Assembly (NCBI GenBank): GCA_018823835.1
Contig: JAHJHT010000013.1
Coordinates: 186,001 to 250,000, forward strand
DNA: 64,000 bases
Direction: 5' to 3'
From: Alphaproteobacteria bacterium
GTDB taxonomy: Bacteria; Pseudomonadota; Alphaproteobacteria; Rhizobiales; Rhizobiaceae
Shown: one piece after another, positions 22,865 through 34,471 of the stretch
How positions within the stretch are numbered: position 1 is the first letter of the stretch
Layout of the letters: each line of letters begins with the position of its first letter
Notes under the pieces: generated by a model
Told to the model about the DNA's origin: nothing
The model's input: only the letters and a program-made list of their open reading frames with translations
Database searches by the model: none
Made by a program: the position numbers and the translations under genes

Positions 22865-24364
22865 ATGCTCATCGATACACGCACACCCGATCCGAAACGC
22901 CTGATCCCCGGAGCCACCGGCGACTGGGAAATCATCATCGGCCTGGAGGTGCATGCCCAGGTGACGTCGGAATCGAAACTCTTCTCCGGCGCGTCCACTT
23001 CCTTCGGCGCGGCACCCAATTCCAATGTCAGCCTCGTCGATGCGGCGATGCCCGGCATGCTGCCCGTCATCAACGAGGAATGCGTGCGCCAGGCGATCCG
23101 CACCGGGCTCGGGCTGAAGGCGCAGATCAATCACAAGTCGGTCTTCGACCGGAAGAACTACTTCTATCCCGACCTGCCGCAGGGCTACCAGATATCGCAG
23201 TTCAAGCAGCCGATCGTCGGCGAGGGCACCGTCACCATCTCGGTCGGTCCCGACAAGAAGGGCGAGTTCGAGGACATCGAGGTCGGCATCGAGCGGCTGC
23301 ATCTCGAACAGGATGCCGGCAAGTCGATTCATGACCAGAGCCCGACGCTCTCTTACGTTGATCTCAACCGCTCGGGGGTGGCGCTGATGGAGATCGTGTC
23401 GAAGCCCGACATGCGCTCGGCCGACGAGGCCAAGGCCTATGTCACCAAGCTGCGCACCATCGTGCGCTATCTCGGCACCTGCGACGGCAACATGGACGAG
23501 GGCTCGCTGCGCGCCGACGTCAACGTGTCGGTGCGCCGGCCGGGCGAGGATTTCGGCACGCGCTGCGAGATCAAGAACGTCAACTCGATCCGTTTCATCG
23601 GCCAGGCCGTCGACTACGAGGCGCGGCGGCAGATCGCCATCCTCGAGGATGGCGGCAAGATCGACCAGGAAACGCGCCTGTTCGACCCCGGCAAGGGCGA
23701 GACGCGCTCGATGCGCTCCAAGGAAGAGGCGCACGACTACCGCTATTTCCCCGATCCCGACCTGCTGCCTCTGGAGTTCGACCAGGCCTATGTCGACGCG
23801 CTGGCCGTCGGCCTCCCGGAATTGCCGGACGTCAAGAAGCAGCGGCTGGTGTCGAGCCTCGGCCTGTCCGTCTATGACGCCTCGATCCTGGTGTCGGAAA
23901 AGGCGATCGCGGACTATTTCGAGAAGGTGGCGGCAGGCCGCGACGGCAAGACGGCCGCCAACTGGGTCATCAACGACCTGCTCGGCGCGCTGAACAAGGC
24001 CGGCAAGGACATCGAGGAGGCGCCGGTCTCGCCCGAGCAGCTCGGCGAGATCATCGACCTGATCAAGGAAGACACGATTTCCGGCAAGATCGCCAAGGAC
24101 CTGTTCGAGATCGTCTGGAACGAGGGCGGGAACCCGCGCGAACTGGTCGAGAGCCGCGGCATGAAGCAGGTGACCGACGCCGGTGCCATCGAGAAGGCGG
24201 TCGACGAGATCATCGCGGCCAATCCCGACAAGGTGGAGCAGGCGAAGGCAAAGCCGACGATGGCCGGCTGGTTCGTCGGCCAAGTGATGAAGGCGACCGG
24301 CGGCAAGGCCAACCCGAAGTCGGTCAACGAGCTGGTGAAGGCCAAGCTCGGCATCGAGGAGTAG
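22865..24364 (+). CDS. gatB: aspartyl/glutamyl-tRNA(Asn/Gln) amidotransferase subunit B
   Basis: A 499-residue subunit of GatCAB, which converts mischarged Glu-tRNA(Gln) and Asp-tRNA(Asn) to the amides. [17 protein letters not shown] at the start, [29 protein letters not shown] and the C-terminal YqeY-like helical domain ([18 protein letters not shown]) are all intact, giving the usual length. The start at ATG 22865 gives the common [16 protein letters not shown]; in-frame ATGs just upstream exist. gatA and gatC are not in the window. The GNAT gene follows by six bases and is probably co-transcribed. Confidence 0.95.
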   Translation: MLIDTRTPDPKRLIPGATGDWEIIIGLEVHAQVTSESKLFSGASTSFGAAPNSNVSLVDAAMPGMLPVINEECVRQAIRTGLGLKAQINHKSVFDRKNYFYPDLPQGYQISQFKQPIVGEGTVTISVGPDKKGEFEDIEVGIERLHLEQDAGKSIHDQSPTLSYVDLNRSGVALMEIVSKPDMRSADEAKAYVTKLRTIVRYLGTCDGNMDEGSLRADVNVSVRRPGEDFGTRCEIKNVNSIRFIGQAVDYEARRQIAILEDGGKIDQETRLFDPGKGETRSMRSKEEAHDYRYFPDPDLLPLEFDQAYVDALAVGLPELPDVKKQRLVSSLGLSVYDASILVSEKAIADYFEKVAAGRDGKTAANWVINDLLGALNKAGKDIEEAPVSPEQLGEIIDLIKEDTISGKIAKDLFEIVWNEGGNPRELVESRGMKQVTDAGAIEKAVDEIIAANPDKVEQAKAKPTMAGWFVGQVMKATGGKANPKSVNELVKAKLGIEE

Positions 24365-24370
24365 CTCCGG

Positions 24371-24871
24371 ATGTTCGTCCGCACCGCCAGCGAACCCGAC
24401 CTCGACGCCATCAGGGCGCTGCTGGTCGAGACCTGGCACGCGACCTACGATTCGATCTACGGCGCCGACAAAGTCACGGAAATTACCGACGAGTGGCATT
24501 CGATCGCCGCGCTGAAGCGTCGGCTGACGGTGCCGAACTCGGATTTTCTCGTGGCCGACGACGGCGAGCAGTTGGGCGGCGTCGCCTATGCCGAAGCGAA
24601 GGCCGACGGCAAGACGGTGATGCTGCACCAGCTCTACGTGGCGCCCGCCATGCAGGGGCGCGGCATCGGCGGCGCGCTGCTCGATGAAGTGATCGAGAGC
24701 TTTCCCGATGCGGAACGCTTCCGCCTCGAGGTCGAGGAGGCCAATGAGAAGGCGATCGGCTTCTACCTGTCGCAACGCTTCGTCGAGGTCGGGCGGACCG
24801 GCAATTGCGGCACCGAGGATTCCGGCCTGCCGGCGCTGATCTTCGAGCGCGCGGTGCCGGGCGCTGCATGA
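24371..24871 (+). CDS. GNAT family N-acetyltransferase
   Basis: A 166-residue acetyl-CoA-dependent acetyltransferase. The acetyl-CoA-binding motif is at LYVAPAMQGRGIGGALLDEV (about residues 93-112), with RFRLEVEEANEKAIGFYLSQ as motif B. The N-terminal FVRTASEPDLDAIRALLVET WHATYD is typical of RimI-like members acting on small molecules or protein termini. Its gene begins six bases after gatB and so shares its transcript. The substrate is not predictable. Confidence 0.85.
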   Translation: MFVRTASEPDLDAIRALLVETWHATYDSIYGADKVTEITDEWHSIAALKRRLTVPNSDFLVADDGEQLGGVAYAEAKADGKTVMLHQLYVAPAMQGRGIGGALLDEVIESFPDAERFRLEVEEANEKAIGFYLSQRFVEVGRTGNCGTEDSGLPALIFERAVPGAA

Positions 24872-25005
24872 GGACGCATGCGAACGGGCTGCCGGCCGCC
24901 ATCGGGCCTTGCAATGCAACGCCCGGAAAGCCATAAGTTCCCCGTTCGCGCAGCCGCCGTCATTTCGGCCGCGCCGACCGCCCTTCGCCCGCCAAGAGGA
25001 TCTCG

Positions 25006-25404
25006 ATGAAAACCTTCCTGACCCAGTTCTTCACCTGGTGGAACGGCCAGACGCTTGGCACGCGCTTCCATACCTGGCGCAAGGGCACGAAGGTCGGTCA
25101 GGACCAGTTCGGCAACGTCTATTACGAGGGCGGCACCGATTCGGAAGGCCGCACGCGGCGCTGGGTGATCTATAATGGCTATGCCGAGGCCTCGATGATC
25201 CCGCCCGGTTGGCACGGCTGGATGCACCACCGGGTCGACGTCGCACCGACGGAGGAAAACTACCGCCGGCGCGATTGGCAAAAGCCGCACGAGCCGAATC
25301 ACACGGGTACGTCGGCCGCCTACCGGCCGAAGGGCTCGGTGCTGAGCGATACCAAGCGGCCGCAGGTGACCGGAGACTACGACGCCTGGACGCCGGGAAA
25401 CTAG
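25006..25404 (+). CDS. NADH:ubiquinone oxidoreductase subunit NDUFA12
   Basis: A 132-residue accessory subunit of respiratory complex I, conserved from alphaproteobacteria to mitochondria (17.2 kDa subunit). GTRFHTWRKGTKVGQDQFGN, YYEGGTDSEGRTRRWVIYNG and PPGWHGWMHHRVDVAPTEE are the core of the family. The start at ATG 25006 has AGAGGA eight bases upstream. As is usual in this order, the gene lies apart from the nuo operon and just before a DUF2155 gene. Confidence 0.92.
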   Translation: MKTFLTQFFTWWNGQTLGTRFHTWRKGTKVGQDQFGNVYYEGGTDSEGRTRRWVIYNGYAEASMIPPGWHGWMHHRVDVAPTEENYRRRDWQKPHEPNHTGTSAAYRPKGSVLSDTKRPQVTGDYDAWTPGN

Positions 25405-25538
25405 CGTTTGCGGCAAGCCGACGGCAGGGTGGCCGGGTTTTGATGTCGCCACAATTGCCATCTAGTTGCGTAGCTGTTCCATTAGCGACGAGATGCCCGA
25501 ACCCCAAAGGGGCGGGCGAATATTCCGGTGCCTTCCGT

Positions 25539-25985
25539 ATGGTTTTCAACGATAGAACAGGTCGGATCAGGCGAATGGCGGGCCTCGCGGCTTTGCTGGC
25601 GGCGGGCCTTGCGGCCGGGCAGATGCCCGCGCGGGCGGAGCGCGTCAGCAACCCGATCGCCGAATTCACCGGCGTCGACAAGATCACCGGCCGCATCATC
25701 ACCTTCGACGTCTATATCGACGAGACGGTGCAGTTCGGTGCGCTGCAGGTGACGCCGCGCGTGTGCTATTCGCGGCCGGTCGAAGAAGCGCCGCGAACGG
25801 ATTCCTTCGTCGAGGTCGACGAGATCACGCTCGACCGCAAGATCAGGCGGATCTTTTCCGGCTGGATGTTCGCCGAGAGCCCCGGGCTCAATGCCGTCGA
25901 GCACGCGGTCTATGACGTCTGGCTGAAGAGCTGCAAGCAGAGCTCCGACGTCCCGGCGCCCAAGAGCACGCGCGTCACGCCCTAG
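25539..25985 (+). CDS. DUF2155 domain protein, exported
   Basis: A 148-residue protein with a signal peptide: ATG 25539 gives a basic head (NDRTGRIRR) and core AGLAALLAAGLAAG cut after PARA; the later ATG 25575 would lack the basic head. The mature part is DUF2155: FTGVDKITGRIITFDVYID, CYSRPVEEAPRTDSFVEVDE and RRIFSGWMFAESPGLNAVEH, with two cysteines 74 residues apart that may pair. Function is unknown. It is standard in alphaproteobacteria downstream of ndufA12. It abuts the beta-lactamase gene. Confidence 0.85.
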   Translation: MVFNDRTGRIRRMAGLAALLAAGLAAGQMPARAERVSNPIAEFTGVDKITGRIITFDVYIDETVQFGALQVTPRVCYSRPVEEAPRTDSFVEVDEITLDRKIRRIFSGWMFAESPGLNAVEHAVYDVWLKSCKQSSDVPAPKSTRVTP

Positions 25986-26810
25986 ATGCTGCCGGCTGCC
26001 GTGAACAGACTGGCGGGCGCCCTGTCGCTGCTGGCGATCGCTGCGCTGTCGGCCATGCCGGCGCTTGCCGCCGACACTCAATGCACCGTGCTGGCCGATG
26101 CCGATACTGGCAGGGTGCTGCTGCAGGAAGGCATCTGCGACGAGCGCGTGCCGCCGGCCTCGACCTTCAAGATCCCGATCGCCCTGATGGGCTACGATGC
26201 CGGCATCCTGCAGGACGCTCAAAACCCGACGCTGCCCTTCAAGGAAGGCTACGCCGACTGGATCAAGTCGTGGCGCGCCGATACCGGCCCGACCGTCTGG
26301 ATGCGCGATTCGGTGGTCTGGTACTCGCAGCAGGTGACGCTGTCGCTCGGCATGGCGCGCTTTGCGGGCTATGCGGCGGCCTTCGGCTACGGCAATGCCG
26401 ACGTGTCGGGCGATGCCGGCAAGGATAACGGGCTGACACGCGCCTGGCTGAGCTCGTCGCTCAGGATCTCGCCGCTCGAACAGGTCGACTTCCTGACCGG
26501 GCTGGTCAAGGGAGAGCTTCCGGTCAGCGCCCATGCCCATGAGATGACGAAGGCGATCCTGCCTGTCGCGAACCTGCCGGGCGGATGGACGGTTCGCGGC
26601 AAGACGGGCGCTGCCTTCGCGTCCCAGGCCAACGGCAAGCCGGACCGCAACCGGCCGATCGGCTGGTATGTCGGCTGGGCGCAGAAGGACGGGCGAACGA
26701 TCGTCTTCGCGCGCATGAAGAAGCATGCGAGGCGGCAGGAGCTGACGCCAGGCTTTGGTGCGCGCGACGCGATGCTTGCGGACCTGCCGGCAATGCTCGA
26801 CGGTTTGTGA
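25986..26810 (+). CDS. class D (OXA-type) beta-lactamase
   Basis: A 274-residue exported serine beta-lactamase. A signal peptide ends in MPALAA near residue 29. The active-site motifs are complete and correctly ordered: S59-T-F-K62, S109-V-V (DSVVWYSQQ), Y135-G-N and K206-T-G. It hydrolyses the amide bond of beta-lactams, with penicillins the usual substrates of the class; the true range is unknown. It starts directly after the DUF2155 stop codon, so it is co-transcribed with it, and is chromosomal rather than on a cassette. Nothing suggests recent transfer. Confidence 0.9.
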   Translation: MLPAAVNRLAGALSLLAIAALSAMPALAADTQCTVLADADTGRVLLQEGICDERVPPASTFKIPIALMGYDAGILQDAQNPTLPFKEGYADWIKSWRADTGPTVWMRDSVVWYSQQVTLSLGMARFAGYAAAFGYGNADVSGDAGKDNGLTRAWLSSSLRISPLEQVDFLTGLVKGELPVSAHAHEMTKAILPVANLPGGWTVRGKTGAAFASQANGKPDRNRPIGWYVGWAQKDGRTIVFARMKKHARRQELTPGFGARDAMLADLPAMLDGL

Positions 26811-26834
26811 CGGCTCTCGGCCGTCAGACCCGTG

Positions 26835-27452
26835 TCAGGCGAAGGTGACGGGCTCGCCGCCGATCGCTTCGGCCAGCATCTTCTCGTAACGCCCGCGCGG
26901 CACGTCGACCGCGCCGAAGCGCTTCAGGTGCTCGGTGGTGAACTGCGTGTCGAGCAGCACGAAGCCGCGCTCGCGCAGCCGCTCGACGAGATGCACCAGG
27001 CAGACCTTCGATGCGTCTGTCTGCTTCGAGAACATGCTTTCGCCGAAGAAGGCCCGCCCCAGGCTGACGCCATAGAGGCCGCCGACAAGCGTTCCATCGC
27101 GCCAGGCCTCGACCGAGTGGCAATGACCGCGGCGGTGAAGCTCGACATAGGCTTCCCGGATCGGCGCGTTGATCCAGGTCGAGCTGCGCTCCTCGCGCTT
27201 CTCGGCGCAGGCGTCGATGACCGCCTCGAAGTCATGGTCGAAGCGGATCTCGAAGTGACGCTGGCGAATCGCCTTGCGCAGGCTCTTGGGAACGTGAAAG
27301 TCGTCGAGCGGGATGACACCGCGGGTTTCCGGGCGGACCCAGAAGACTTCCGGGTCGGCCGCGCTCTCGGCCATCGGGAACACGCCCGAGGCATAGGCCT
27401 TGAGCAGCAGCTCGGTCGGGATGCGGTAGCCTGGTGCGTAAGGGCGGGTCAT
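26835..27452 (-). CDS. aat: leucyl/phenylalanyl-tRNA--protein transferase
   Basis: A 205-residue enzyme that adds Leu or Phe to the N-terminus of proteins starting with Arg or Lys, marking them for ClpAP. The core signatures are [20 protein letters not shown] and [20 protein letters not shown], followed by [24 protein letters not shown]. Length is standard. It forms the tail of the minus-strand aroQ-accB-accC-aat group, 21 bases after accC, as in other rhizobia. A short GC-rich hairpin separates it from the convergent beta-lactamase gene. Confidence 0.94.
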   Translation of the reverse strand: MTRPYAPGYRIPTELLLKAYASGVFPMAESAADPEVFWVRPETRGVIPLDDFHVPKSLRKAIRQRHFEIRFDHDFEAVIDACAEKREERSSTWINAPIREAYVELHRRGHCHSVEAWRDGTLVGGLYGVSLGRAFFGESMFSKQTDASKVCLVHLVERLRERGFVLLDTQFTTEHLKRFGAVDVPRGRYEKMLAEAIGGEPVTFA

Positions 27453-27473
27453 GGCGGCTGACGCGCGCGGGCG

Positions 27474-28817
<1,344 letters not shown>

Positions 28818-28835
28818 GCGCTGGCTATCCCGGCG

Positions 28836-29303
28836 CTATTCGATCACGACGAGAGGCATGCCGTACTCGACCGGCTGAGCATCCTCGAACAGAATCGCCT
28901 TGACCGTGCCGGCGCGTGGCGACGGGATCTGGTTCATGGTCTTCATCGCCTCGATGATGAGCAGGGTCTGGCCCTCCTTGACGGTCTGGCCGACCTCGAT
29001 GAACGGCTTGGAATCCGGCGAGGGCGATATGTAGGCGGTGCCGACCATCGGCGAGGAAACGGCGTTCTTGGAAACCTCGGCAGCTGCTGCGGCAGCGGCG
29101 ACGGGCGCGGCGGCTGCCGACGGGGCCGGCGGCGGCGCATAGGGCGCGGGTGCGGCCACGGCGTGCACTGCCTGCGACTGGCGCGAGACGCGAACCTTCA
29201 TGTCGCCGAGCTCGACCTCGATCTCGGTCAGGTTGGTGTCGTTCAGGATCCCTGCGAGATCGCGGATCATCTGCTGGTCAATGCCGGTCTTCTTTGTTGT
29301 CAT
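28836..29303 (-). CDS. accB: acetyl-CoA carboxylase, biotin carboxyl carrier protein
   Basis: A 155-residue carrier. A conserved head ([25 protein letters not shown]) is followed by an Ala/Pro-rich flexible linker (about residues 48-78) and the biotinyl domain with EAMKTMN, lysine 121 being the biotin site, and the end [12 protein letters not shown]. It works with AccC and the carboxyltransferase elsewhere. It lies 28 bases after aroQ and is co-transcribed. Confidence 0.97.
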   Translation of the reverse strand: MTTKKTGIDQQMIRDLAGILNDTNLTEIEVELGDMKVRVSRQSQAVHAVAAPAPYAPPPAPSAAAAPVAAAAAAAEVSKNAVSSPMVGTAYISPSPDSKPFIEVGQTVKEGQTLLIIEAMKTMNQIPSPRAGTVKAILFEDAQPVEYGMPLVVIE

Positions 29304-29331
29304 TTCAACGCCTTTTTCATTGTCCGGTTCG

Positions 29332-29766
29332 TCAGATCCGCGCAGCGAGCGCCTGCAGGGCGAACGTGTAGCCGAGAGGGCCGAAGCCGCAGATCATGCC
29401 GAGTGCATGGGGAGCGACCATTGATTTATGGCGGAATTCCTCGCGCGCATGGATATTGGAGAGATGCACCTCCACGACCGGCATGGGCGCACTGGCGCGG
29501 ATGGCGTCGTGAATGGCGATCGAGGTGTGGGTGTAGGCGCCGGCATTGAGCACGACGCCCAGGGCATTCCCGCCCGCTTCCTGAATCCAGCTGACGAGAT
29601 CGCCTTCGTGGTTCGATTGCCGGAAATCGACCTCCAGGCCAAGCGGCTCGGCGGCCGCGCGGCAGCTGGCTGCGATGTCGTCAAGCGTCCCGGTTCCATA
29701 GATGCCCGGCTCGCGCTTGCCGAGCATGTTGAGGTTGGGGCCGTTCAGAACGAATACCGTCTTCAA
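29332..29766 (-). CDS. aroQ: 3-dehydroquinate dehydratase, type II
   Basis: A 144-residue enzyme of the shikimate pathway. The start is TTG 29766, which has AAGGTG eight bases upstream and gives the usual [20 protein letters not shown]; earlier TTG and GTG codons give improbable heads. Catalytic features of type II are present: the mobile loop [14 protein letters not shown] with Arg and Tyr, [12 protein letters not shown], and the histidine in [14 protein letters not shown]. First gene of the aroQ-accB-accC-aat cluster. Confidence 0.94.
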   Translation of the reverse strand: MKTVFVLNGPNLNMLGKREPGIYGTGTLDDIAASCRAAAEPLGLEVDFRQSNHEGDLVSWIQEAGGNALGVVLNAGAYTHTSIAIHDAIRASAPMPVVEVHLSNIHAREEFRHKSMVAPHALGMICGFGPLGYTFALQALAARI

Positions 29767-29898
29767 GAAGTGCACCTTTTCCCGCGCCGGCAAGTTCCGG
29801 CGCGCCGCGACCTCTATAGTGGGCTTAACCGGCTGCGAAAAGAGCGCAAGCGCCTTCTTTTTCTGTCCACAGGCCGGCCAGGGTCGCGGATGTCGCGG

Positions 29899-30708
29899 TC
29901 AGCAGGTGGCGTCGGCCATGCAGGCGCGGGCCGCAGCGATCTTCTCGCCCAGGACTTCCTTGCCAAGTGCGCCGAAGACGACCTCATTGCCGACGACGTA
30001 GGAGGGTGTGCCGGTGATCTGCAGCTTGTTGGCGAGATCGTAGGTCTCGGAGAAGGCCTCGGTGATGGCGGGGTTCTTCATTTCCTCGCGCAGCTTTGCC
30101 TCGTCGACGCCGAGCTGCAGTGCGATCTTGATGGCTGCCGCCTCGCTGGCGCGGCCGGGGGCGCCGATCAGCAGGTTGTGGAATTCGCCGTGCTTCTCGG
30201 GCATCAGCGTGCGGACGGCCATCGAAACGATGCTGGCCTTCTGGGAATCGGGCCCGAGAATGGGGAATTCCTTGAGTACGAAGCGCAGGTCGGGGTCTGC
30301 CTCGGTGAGGGCGAGCATGTCTTCCTGCGCACGCTTGCAGTAGCCGCAATTGTAATCATAGAACTCGACGATGGTGGTCTTGCCGTCGGGGTTGCCGACA
30401 TAGCCATCGTAGGACGCATTGAAGATCTGCTGCTTGGCGTCCTTGATGACTTCCAGATGGGCGACGCGCTGCTCTTCGGCCTGCTTGGCCTCGAGTGCCT
30501 GCTGCATGTCCAGCAGCACCTCGGGATTGTTGACGAGATAGTCGCGGATGATCAGCTCGATCTGGGAGCGGTTGACGTCCGCCGTGGCGACCTGCTGCTG
30601 CGCCGCATTGGCGCTTGCGATCTGCGGCCGACCGGCGCCGAAGCCGACGGCCAGCATTGCGACTGCGGCGACCGTACCGGCCGCGCCCAAATAGATTGCC
30701 CTGTTCAT
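29899..30708 (-). CDS. DsbA-family thiol-disulfide oxidoreductase
   Basis: A 269-residue periplasmic protein with an N-terminal hydrophobic segment (YLGAAGTVAAVAMLAVGFGA) as signal or anchor, a coiled region with IIRDYLVNNPEVLLDMQQAL (the Com1/ScsC-like helical extension) and a thioredoxin fold bearing C121-G-Y-C124. The cis-Pro loop is GTPSYVVGNEVV. The extension suggests a Com1-type, possibly oligomeric, disulfide isomerase rather than a simple DsbA. ATG 30708 has GGAAACGAG upstream. It follows the M48 protease gene by 64 bases. Confidence 0.9.
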   Translation of the reverse strand: MNRAIYLGAAGTVAAVAMLAVGFGAGRPQIASANAAQQQVATADVNRSQIELIIRDYLVNNPEVLLDMQQALEAKQAEEQRVAHLEVIKDAKQQIFNASYDGYVGNPDGKTTIVEFYDYNCGYCKRAQEDMLALTEADPDLRFVLKEFPILGPDSQKASIVSMAVRTLMPEKHGEFHNLLIGAPGRASEAAAIKIALQLGVDEAKLREEMKNPAITEAFSETYDLANKLQITGTPSYVVGNEVVFGALGKEVLGEKIAAARACMADATC

Positions 30709-30772
30709 CTCGTTTCCGTCCTCATGTCCTTCAGCATTGTCGACCCTGTGTCGCGATGCGCGCCGAAAAGGT

Positions 30773-32224
30773 TCAGTTCTTTTTCTTCGGCGCCTTGTAG
30801 TTGACGATGTCCTGCGCCCGCACCCAGGCGGGGGAGCCGCGCTTCATCTTCTGCTGCGCGCGCATGGCGAAGATCTTCGCCTGTTGGTAGTTGCCGCTGT
30901 AATAATAGCCTTCGGCCGTTGCCAGTTCGGCGTCGGCGACCTGGCCGAGCTGGTTGTAGGCCTGCGACAGGTAGGCGTAGCCGTTGAAGTTCTCCTTGTC
31001 GCGGCCGAGACCGCGCTTGATCTCGCTGACTGCCTGCTTGAGCTCGTCCGGCTTGCCGGTTGCTATAAGCGCCTGGCCGTAGGCGATCGGCAGGATGCCG
31101 GACTTGGCCGGATCGAGCTTGACGGCGCGCGCATAAGCCTGCGCGGCTTCGGCGGGGCGGTTGCCGCGCAACAGGATGTCGCCGCGCAGCTCGTGGAAAT
31201 AGGGGTTGTTGGGCTGCGCCTCGAGCAGCGCGTCGGCCTTCTTCAGCGCCGCCTTCGGGTTGCCGAACAGGAAGGTCGCCTGGGCGTCGCCATATTTCGC
31301 CGCAAGGCCCTTGGGCGCGTTGCGGAACAGCCGCGAGGCGGCGGCCTGGCCCTTCATGTAGACGGCGATCTTGGCGCGCATCATGTCGTGGCGCAACTGC
31401 AGGGCCTCGGGGTCCTTGCGGTCGTAGTAGGGGCTCTTCTTGGCCAGCTGTTCGAGGTTGGCGATGCGGTCGCGCGGCATCGGGTGGCTGACCTGGTAGG
31501 GGTCGACGCGCGCGCCCGACAGCGACAGGGCGTTCTGGAAACGGCCGAAGGTCGCCAGCATGCCCTTGGCCGACTGGCCGGTGGCCTCCAGATAGGAAAT
31601 CGCCGAGCGGTCGGCGGTCGATTCTTCCGAGCGCTGGTAGCCGAGCAGGCCGCGGCGGGCAAACTCCGAACCGCCGGCGGCGATGCCGGCGCCTGCCTGG
31701 GCGAGGCCGCTCTGGTTGGCTGCCGCGCCGCCGACAACCGCACCGACGCCGAGAAGCGTGGCAATGACCGTCATGGTCTGGGCGCGCGCCAGTTGCTGGC
31801 GCAGCCGGTCCTGGTGGCCGCCGGCGATGTGCCCGGCCTCGTGCGCGATGACGCCGATGATCTCGTTCGGCGTCTCGGCCTGCAGCAGCGCGCCGGTGTT
31901 GATGAACATGCGTCGCCCCGCCACGAAGGCGTTGAAGCTCGCGTCATTGACCAGGATGATGTCGATGCCCGACTTCGACAGGCCGGCGGCCTTGAAGATC
32001 GGACGCGCGTAATCGGCGACCAGCGCCTCGATCTCCGCGTCGCGCACGACGGGGATATTCTGGGCATAGGAACGCACGACCGTCGACGAGAGGACGAACA
32101 GCGCGAGCAGCAGCGTTGCCGCGGAGCGGAAGTGGCCGGAAAGGGGTCTGGTCATGGTTGGCATGGTGGAAATCACAGGTAAACGAGCAAACAGGCGATG
32201 GAAAGGCGGCATCAGGAAGTTCAT
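30773..32224 (-). CDS. M48 family metalloprotease with TPR repeats (BepA-like)
   Basis: A 483-residue exported protease/chaperone. From ATG 32224 (GGGGATC upstream) the signal helix is at residues 36-53; starting at ATG 32155 would place it at the N-terminus, so that start is also plausible. The zinc site is H128-E-A-G-H132 in IGVIAHEAGHIAGGH, and the third ligand is probably in SEESTADRSAISYLEATG. The C-terminal half holds TPR-like repeats (NPYFHELRGDILLRGNRPAE, AAQAYARAVKLDPAKSG). E. coli BepA of this type monitors outer-membrane protein assembly. Divergent from an aminotransferase gene. Confidence 0.9.
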   Translation of the reverse strand: MNFLMPPFHRLFARLPVISTMPTMTRPLSGHFRSAATLLLALFVLSSTVVRSYAQNIPVVRDAEIEALVADYARPIFKAAGLSKSGIDIILVNDASFNAFVAGRRMFINTGALLQAETPNEIIGVIAHEAGHIAGGHQDRLRQQLARAQTMTVIATLLGVGAVVGGAAANQSGLAQAGAGIAAGGSEFARRGLLGYQRSEESTADRSAISYLEATGQSAKGMLATFGRFQNALSLSGARVDPYQVSHPMPRDRIANLEQLAKKSPYYDRKDPEALQLRHDMMRAKIAVYMKGQAAASRLFRNAPKGLAAKYGDAQATFLFGNPKAALKKADALLEAQPNNPYFHELRGDILLRGNRPAEAAQAYARAVKLDPAKSGILPIAYGQALIATGKPDELKQAVSEIKRGLGRDKENFNGYAYLSQAYNQLGQVADAELATAEGYYYSGNYQQAKIFAMRAQQKMKRGSPAWVRAQDIVNYKAPKKKN

Positions 32225-32298
32225 GAACTTGTGATCCCCACATCATTCGGGCATTTGTGCGGCGCAAGACCCGCGGCGCGGGAAGCGAGGGGACTGAT

Positions 32299-33447
32299 TT
32301 GGCCATAGCGATTTCCAGACGCAGCAATGTCGAGCCATTCCATGCGATGGACATCTTGGCCGAGGCGAATGCCCTCAAGGCGCAGGGCCACCCGGTGATC
32401 TCGATGGCGGTCGGCCAGCCGTCCGACCCGGCGCCGGAGGCGGTGCGCGAGGCCGCCCGGCAGGCGCTCTCGGCGGGCAGGATCGGCTACACGGACACGC
32501 TCGGCATCGCCGAATTGCGCCGCGCCATCTCGCTGCACTACTTCCATCATTACGGGCTCGGCGTGCCGGCCTCGCGAATCGCCGTCACGACCGGCTCTTC
32601 GGCGGCCTTCAACCTGGCCTTCCTGGCGATGTTCGACCCCGGCGATCGGGTAGCGATCTCGTCGCCCGGTTACCCGGCCTACCGCAACATCATGGCCGCG
32701 CTCGGCCTCGAGGTGGTGGAGATCGAGCTTGCCGGTGATGCTTACCTGCATGCCGGGCACCTGCGCGACGCGCACGCGCAAAAGCCGCTGAAGGGTGTGC
32801 TGTTTGCCAGTCCCGCCAACCCGACCGGCGCCGTGGTGCCGGAAACGGAACTCAGGGCCCTGATCGAGACGGCGCGGGAGCTCGGCATCGCGGTGATCTC
32901 CGACGAGATCTACCACCGGTTGACCTATGCGGGCGCCGACGTCACCGCGCTTGGCATCGACGGCGACGTGACGGTGATTAACTCGTTCTCGAAATACTAC
33001 TGCATGACCGGCTGGCGGATCGGCTGGATGGTTTTGCCCGAAAAGCTGGTGCGGCCGGTCGAGCGCATCGCGCAGAGCCTCTACATCTCGGCGCCCGAAC
33101 TGTCGCAGGTCGCGGCGGTCGAGGCCTTCGGCGCGACGGCGGAGCTGGAGGCGGTGAAGGCGCGTTATGCGCTCAACCGCGGACTCCTGATGGAGCGGCT
33201 GCCGGCGCTCGGCTTCACGCTCGCCGCCCCGATGGACGGCGCCTTCTACGCCTATTGCGACGTGTCGAAGCTGACCAATGACAGCATGGAATTCGCCCGC
33301 CGCATGCTTGCCGAGGCGCATGTGGCGGCGACCCCGGGGCGCGACTTCGATCCGCTGGCCGGCCACCGCACGATGCGGTTTTCCTATGCCGGCAGCCATG
33401 AAGACATGAAGCTGGCGCTCGAGAGGATCGGCAATTGGCTGAAGTAG
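32299..33447 (+). CDS. PLP-dependent aminotransferase (class I/II)
   Basis: A 382-residue enzyme. TTG 32299 has GAGGGG upstream and is preferred; ATG 32347 would trim 16 residues. The fold-type I hallmarks are present: [50 protein letters not shown], the cofactor Asp in [12 protein letters not shown], and the PLP lysine in [18 protein letters not shown]. It probably transfers an amino group from a neutral or aromatic amino acid; the exact substrate is not evident. Its end overlaps the start region of the glutaminase gene. Confidence 0.9.
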   Translation: MAIAISRRSNVEPFHAMDILAEANALKAQGHPVISMAVGQPSDPAPEAVREAARQALSAGRIGYTDTLGIAELRRAISLHYFHHYGLGVPASRIAVTTGSSAAFNLAFLAMFDPGDRVAISSPGYPAYRNIMAALGLEVVEIELAGDAYLHAGHLRDAHAQKPLKGVLFASPANPTGAVVPETELRALIETARELGIAVISDEIYHRLTYAGADVTALGIDGDVTVINSFSKYYCMTGWRIGWMVLPEKLVRPVERIAQSLYISAPELSQVAAVEAFGATAELEAVKARYALNRGLLMERLPALGFTLAAPMDGAFYAYCDVSKLTNDSMEFARRMLAEAHVAATPGRDFDPLAGHRTMRFSYAGSHEDMKLALERIGNWLK

Positions 33448-34382
33448 CGGGCATGGCCGAGCTCGACGGCGTGTTGCGCGAGCTCGCGGCGGAGATGGCC
33501 GAGCGCACCGACCGCGGCGCTGTCGCCAGCTACATTCCGCAGCTCGGCACGATCGACGCCGGCAAGTTCGGCATCGCCGTGGCGCTGGCCGACGGTCAGG
33601 TGCTCTCAGCCGGCGACGCCGACGAGGCCTTCTCGATCCAGAGCGTCTCGAAAGTGTTCACGCTGACGCTGGCGCTCGGCAAGATCGGCGACGCGCTGTG
33701 GAAGCGGGTCGGGCGCGAGCCGTCCGGCAACCCGTTCAATTCCATCGTGCAGCTCGAGATGGAGCACGGCATTCCGCGCAACCCGTTCATCAATGCCGGC
33801 GCGATCGTCGTCTCGGACGTGCTGCTCGCCGGCCACCAGCCGCGCGAGGCGATCGGCGAGATATTGCGCTTCATCCAGTTCCTTGCCGATGACGACAGCG
33901 TCTTCATCGACCGCGAGGTGGCGGCGTCCGAGCGGGCGACGGGCTTTCGCAACATGGCGCTCGCGAATTACATGCGCTCCTTCGGCAACCTGCACCACGA
34001 GGCGGAGCTGGCGCTGGGCGTCTATTTCCACCATTGCGCCATCGCCATGACCTGCCGCCAGCTGGCGCAGGCGGCGCGTTTCCTCGCCTTCGACGGCCGC
34101 AACCCGTTGACCGGCCACTCGGTCGTCTCGACGCAGCGCGCGCGGCGCATCAACGCGCTGATGCTGACCTGCGGCCACTACGACGGCTCGGGCGACTTCG
34201 CCTTCCGGGTCGGCATCCCGGGCAAGAGCGGCGTCGGCGGCGGCATCATCGGCATCGTGCCGGGCGTCGCATCGCTTGCCGTCTGGTCGCCGGGACTCAA
34301 CGAGAACGGCAATTCCAAGCTCGGCTCGATCGCACTCGAAAAGCTCGCCCGGACGATGAACTGGTCGGTCTTCGCAAGCTGA
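33435..34382 (+). CDS. glsA: glutaminase
   Basis: A 315-residue serine-dependent glutaminase hydrolysing glutamine to glutamate and ammonia. The beta-lactamase-like motif S-x-x-K is in [16 protein letters not shown], with [13 protein letters not shown] and [20 protein letters not shown] as other signatures. TTG 33435 with AGAGGA upstream overlaps the aminotransferase stop; ATG 33453 is the alternative. The coupling hints that the two enzymes work together in amino-nitrogen metabolism. Confidence 0.92.
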   Translation: MAEVAGMAELDGVLRELAAEMAERTDRGAVASYIPQLGTIDAGKFGIAVALADGQVLSAGDADEAFSIQSVSKVFTLTLALGKIGDALWKRVGREPSGNPFNSIVQLEMEHGIPRNPFINAGAIVVSDVLLAGHQPREAIGEILRFIQFLADDDSVFIDREVAASERATGFRNMALANYMRSFGNLHHEAELALGVYFHHCAIAMTCRQLAQAARFLAFDGRNPLTGHSVVSTQRARRINALMLTCGHYDGSGDFAFRVGIPGKSGVGGGIIGIVPGVASLAVWSPGLNENGNSKLGSIALEKLARTMNWSVFAS

Positions 34383-34471
34383 GCTGTCGGCAAGGCACGA
34401 CGCCGGCAGGCGCGGATGTGGCGCCCCGGCGTGCGCCATGGTAGGCACGGAGCCACAAACTGGAGATTGCG

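Noticed and set aside
22733..24934. A 733-residue open frame on the minus strand
   Set aside because: It lies antisense to the certain gatB gene and its neighbour, has low-complexity Arg/Asp/His-rich composition and no recognisable domain; a shadow of high-GC coding DNA.
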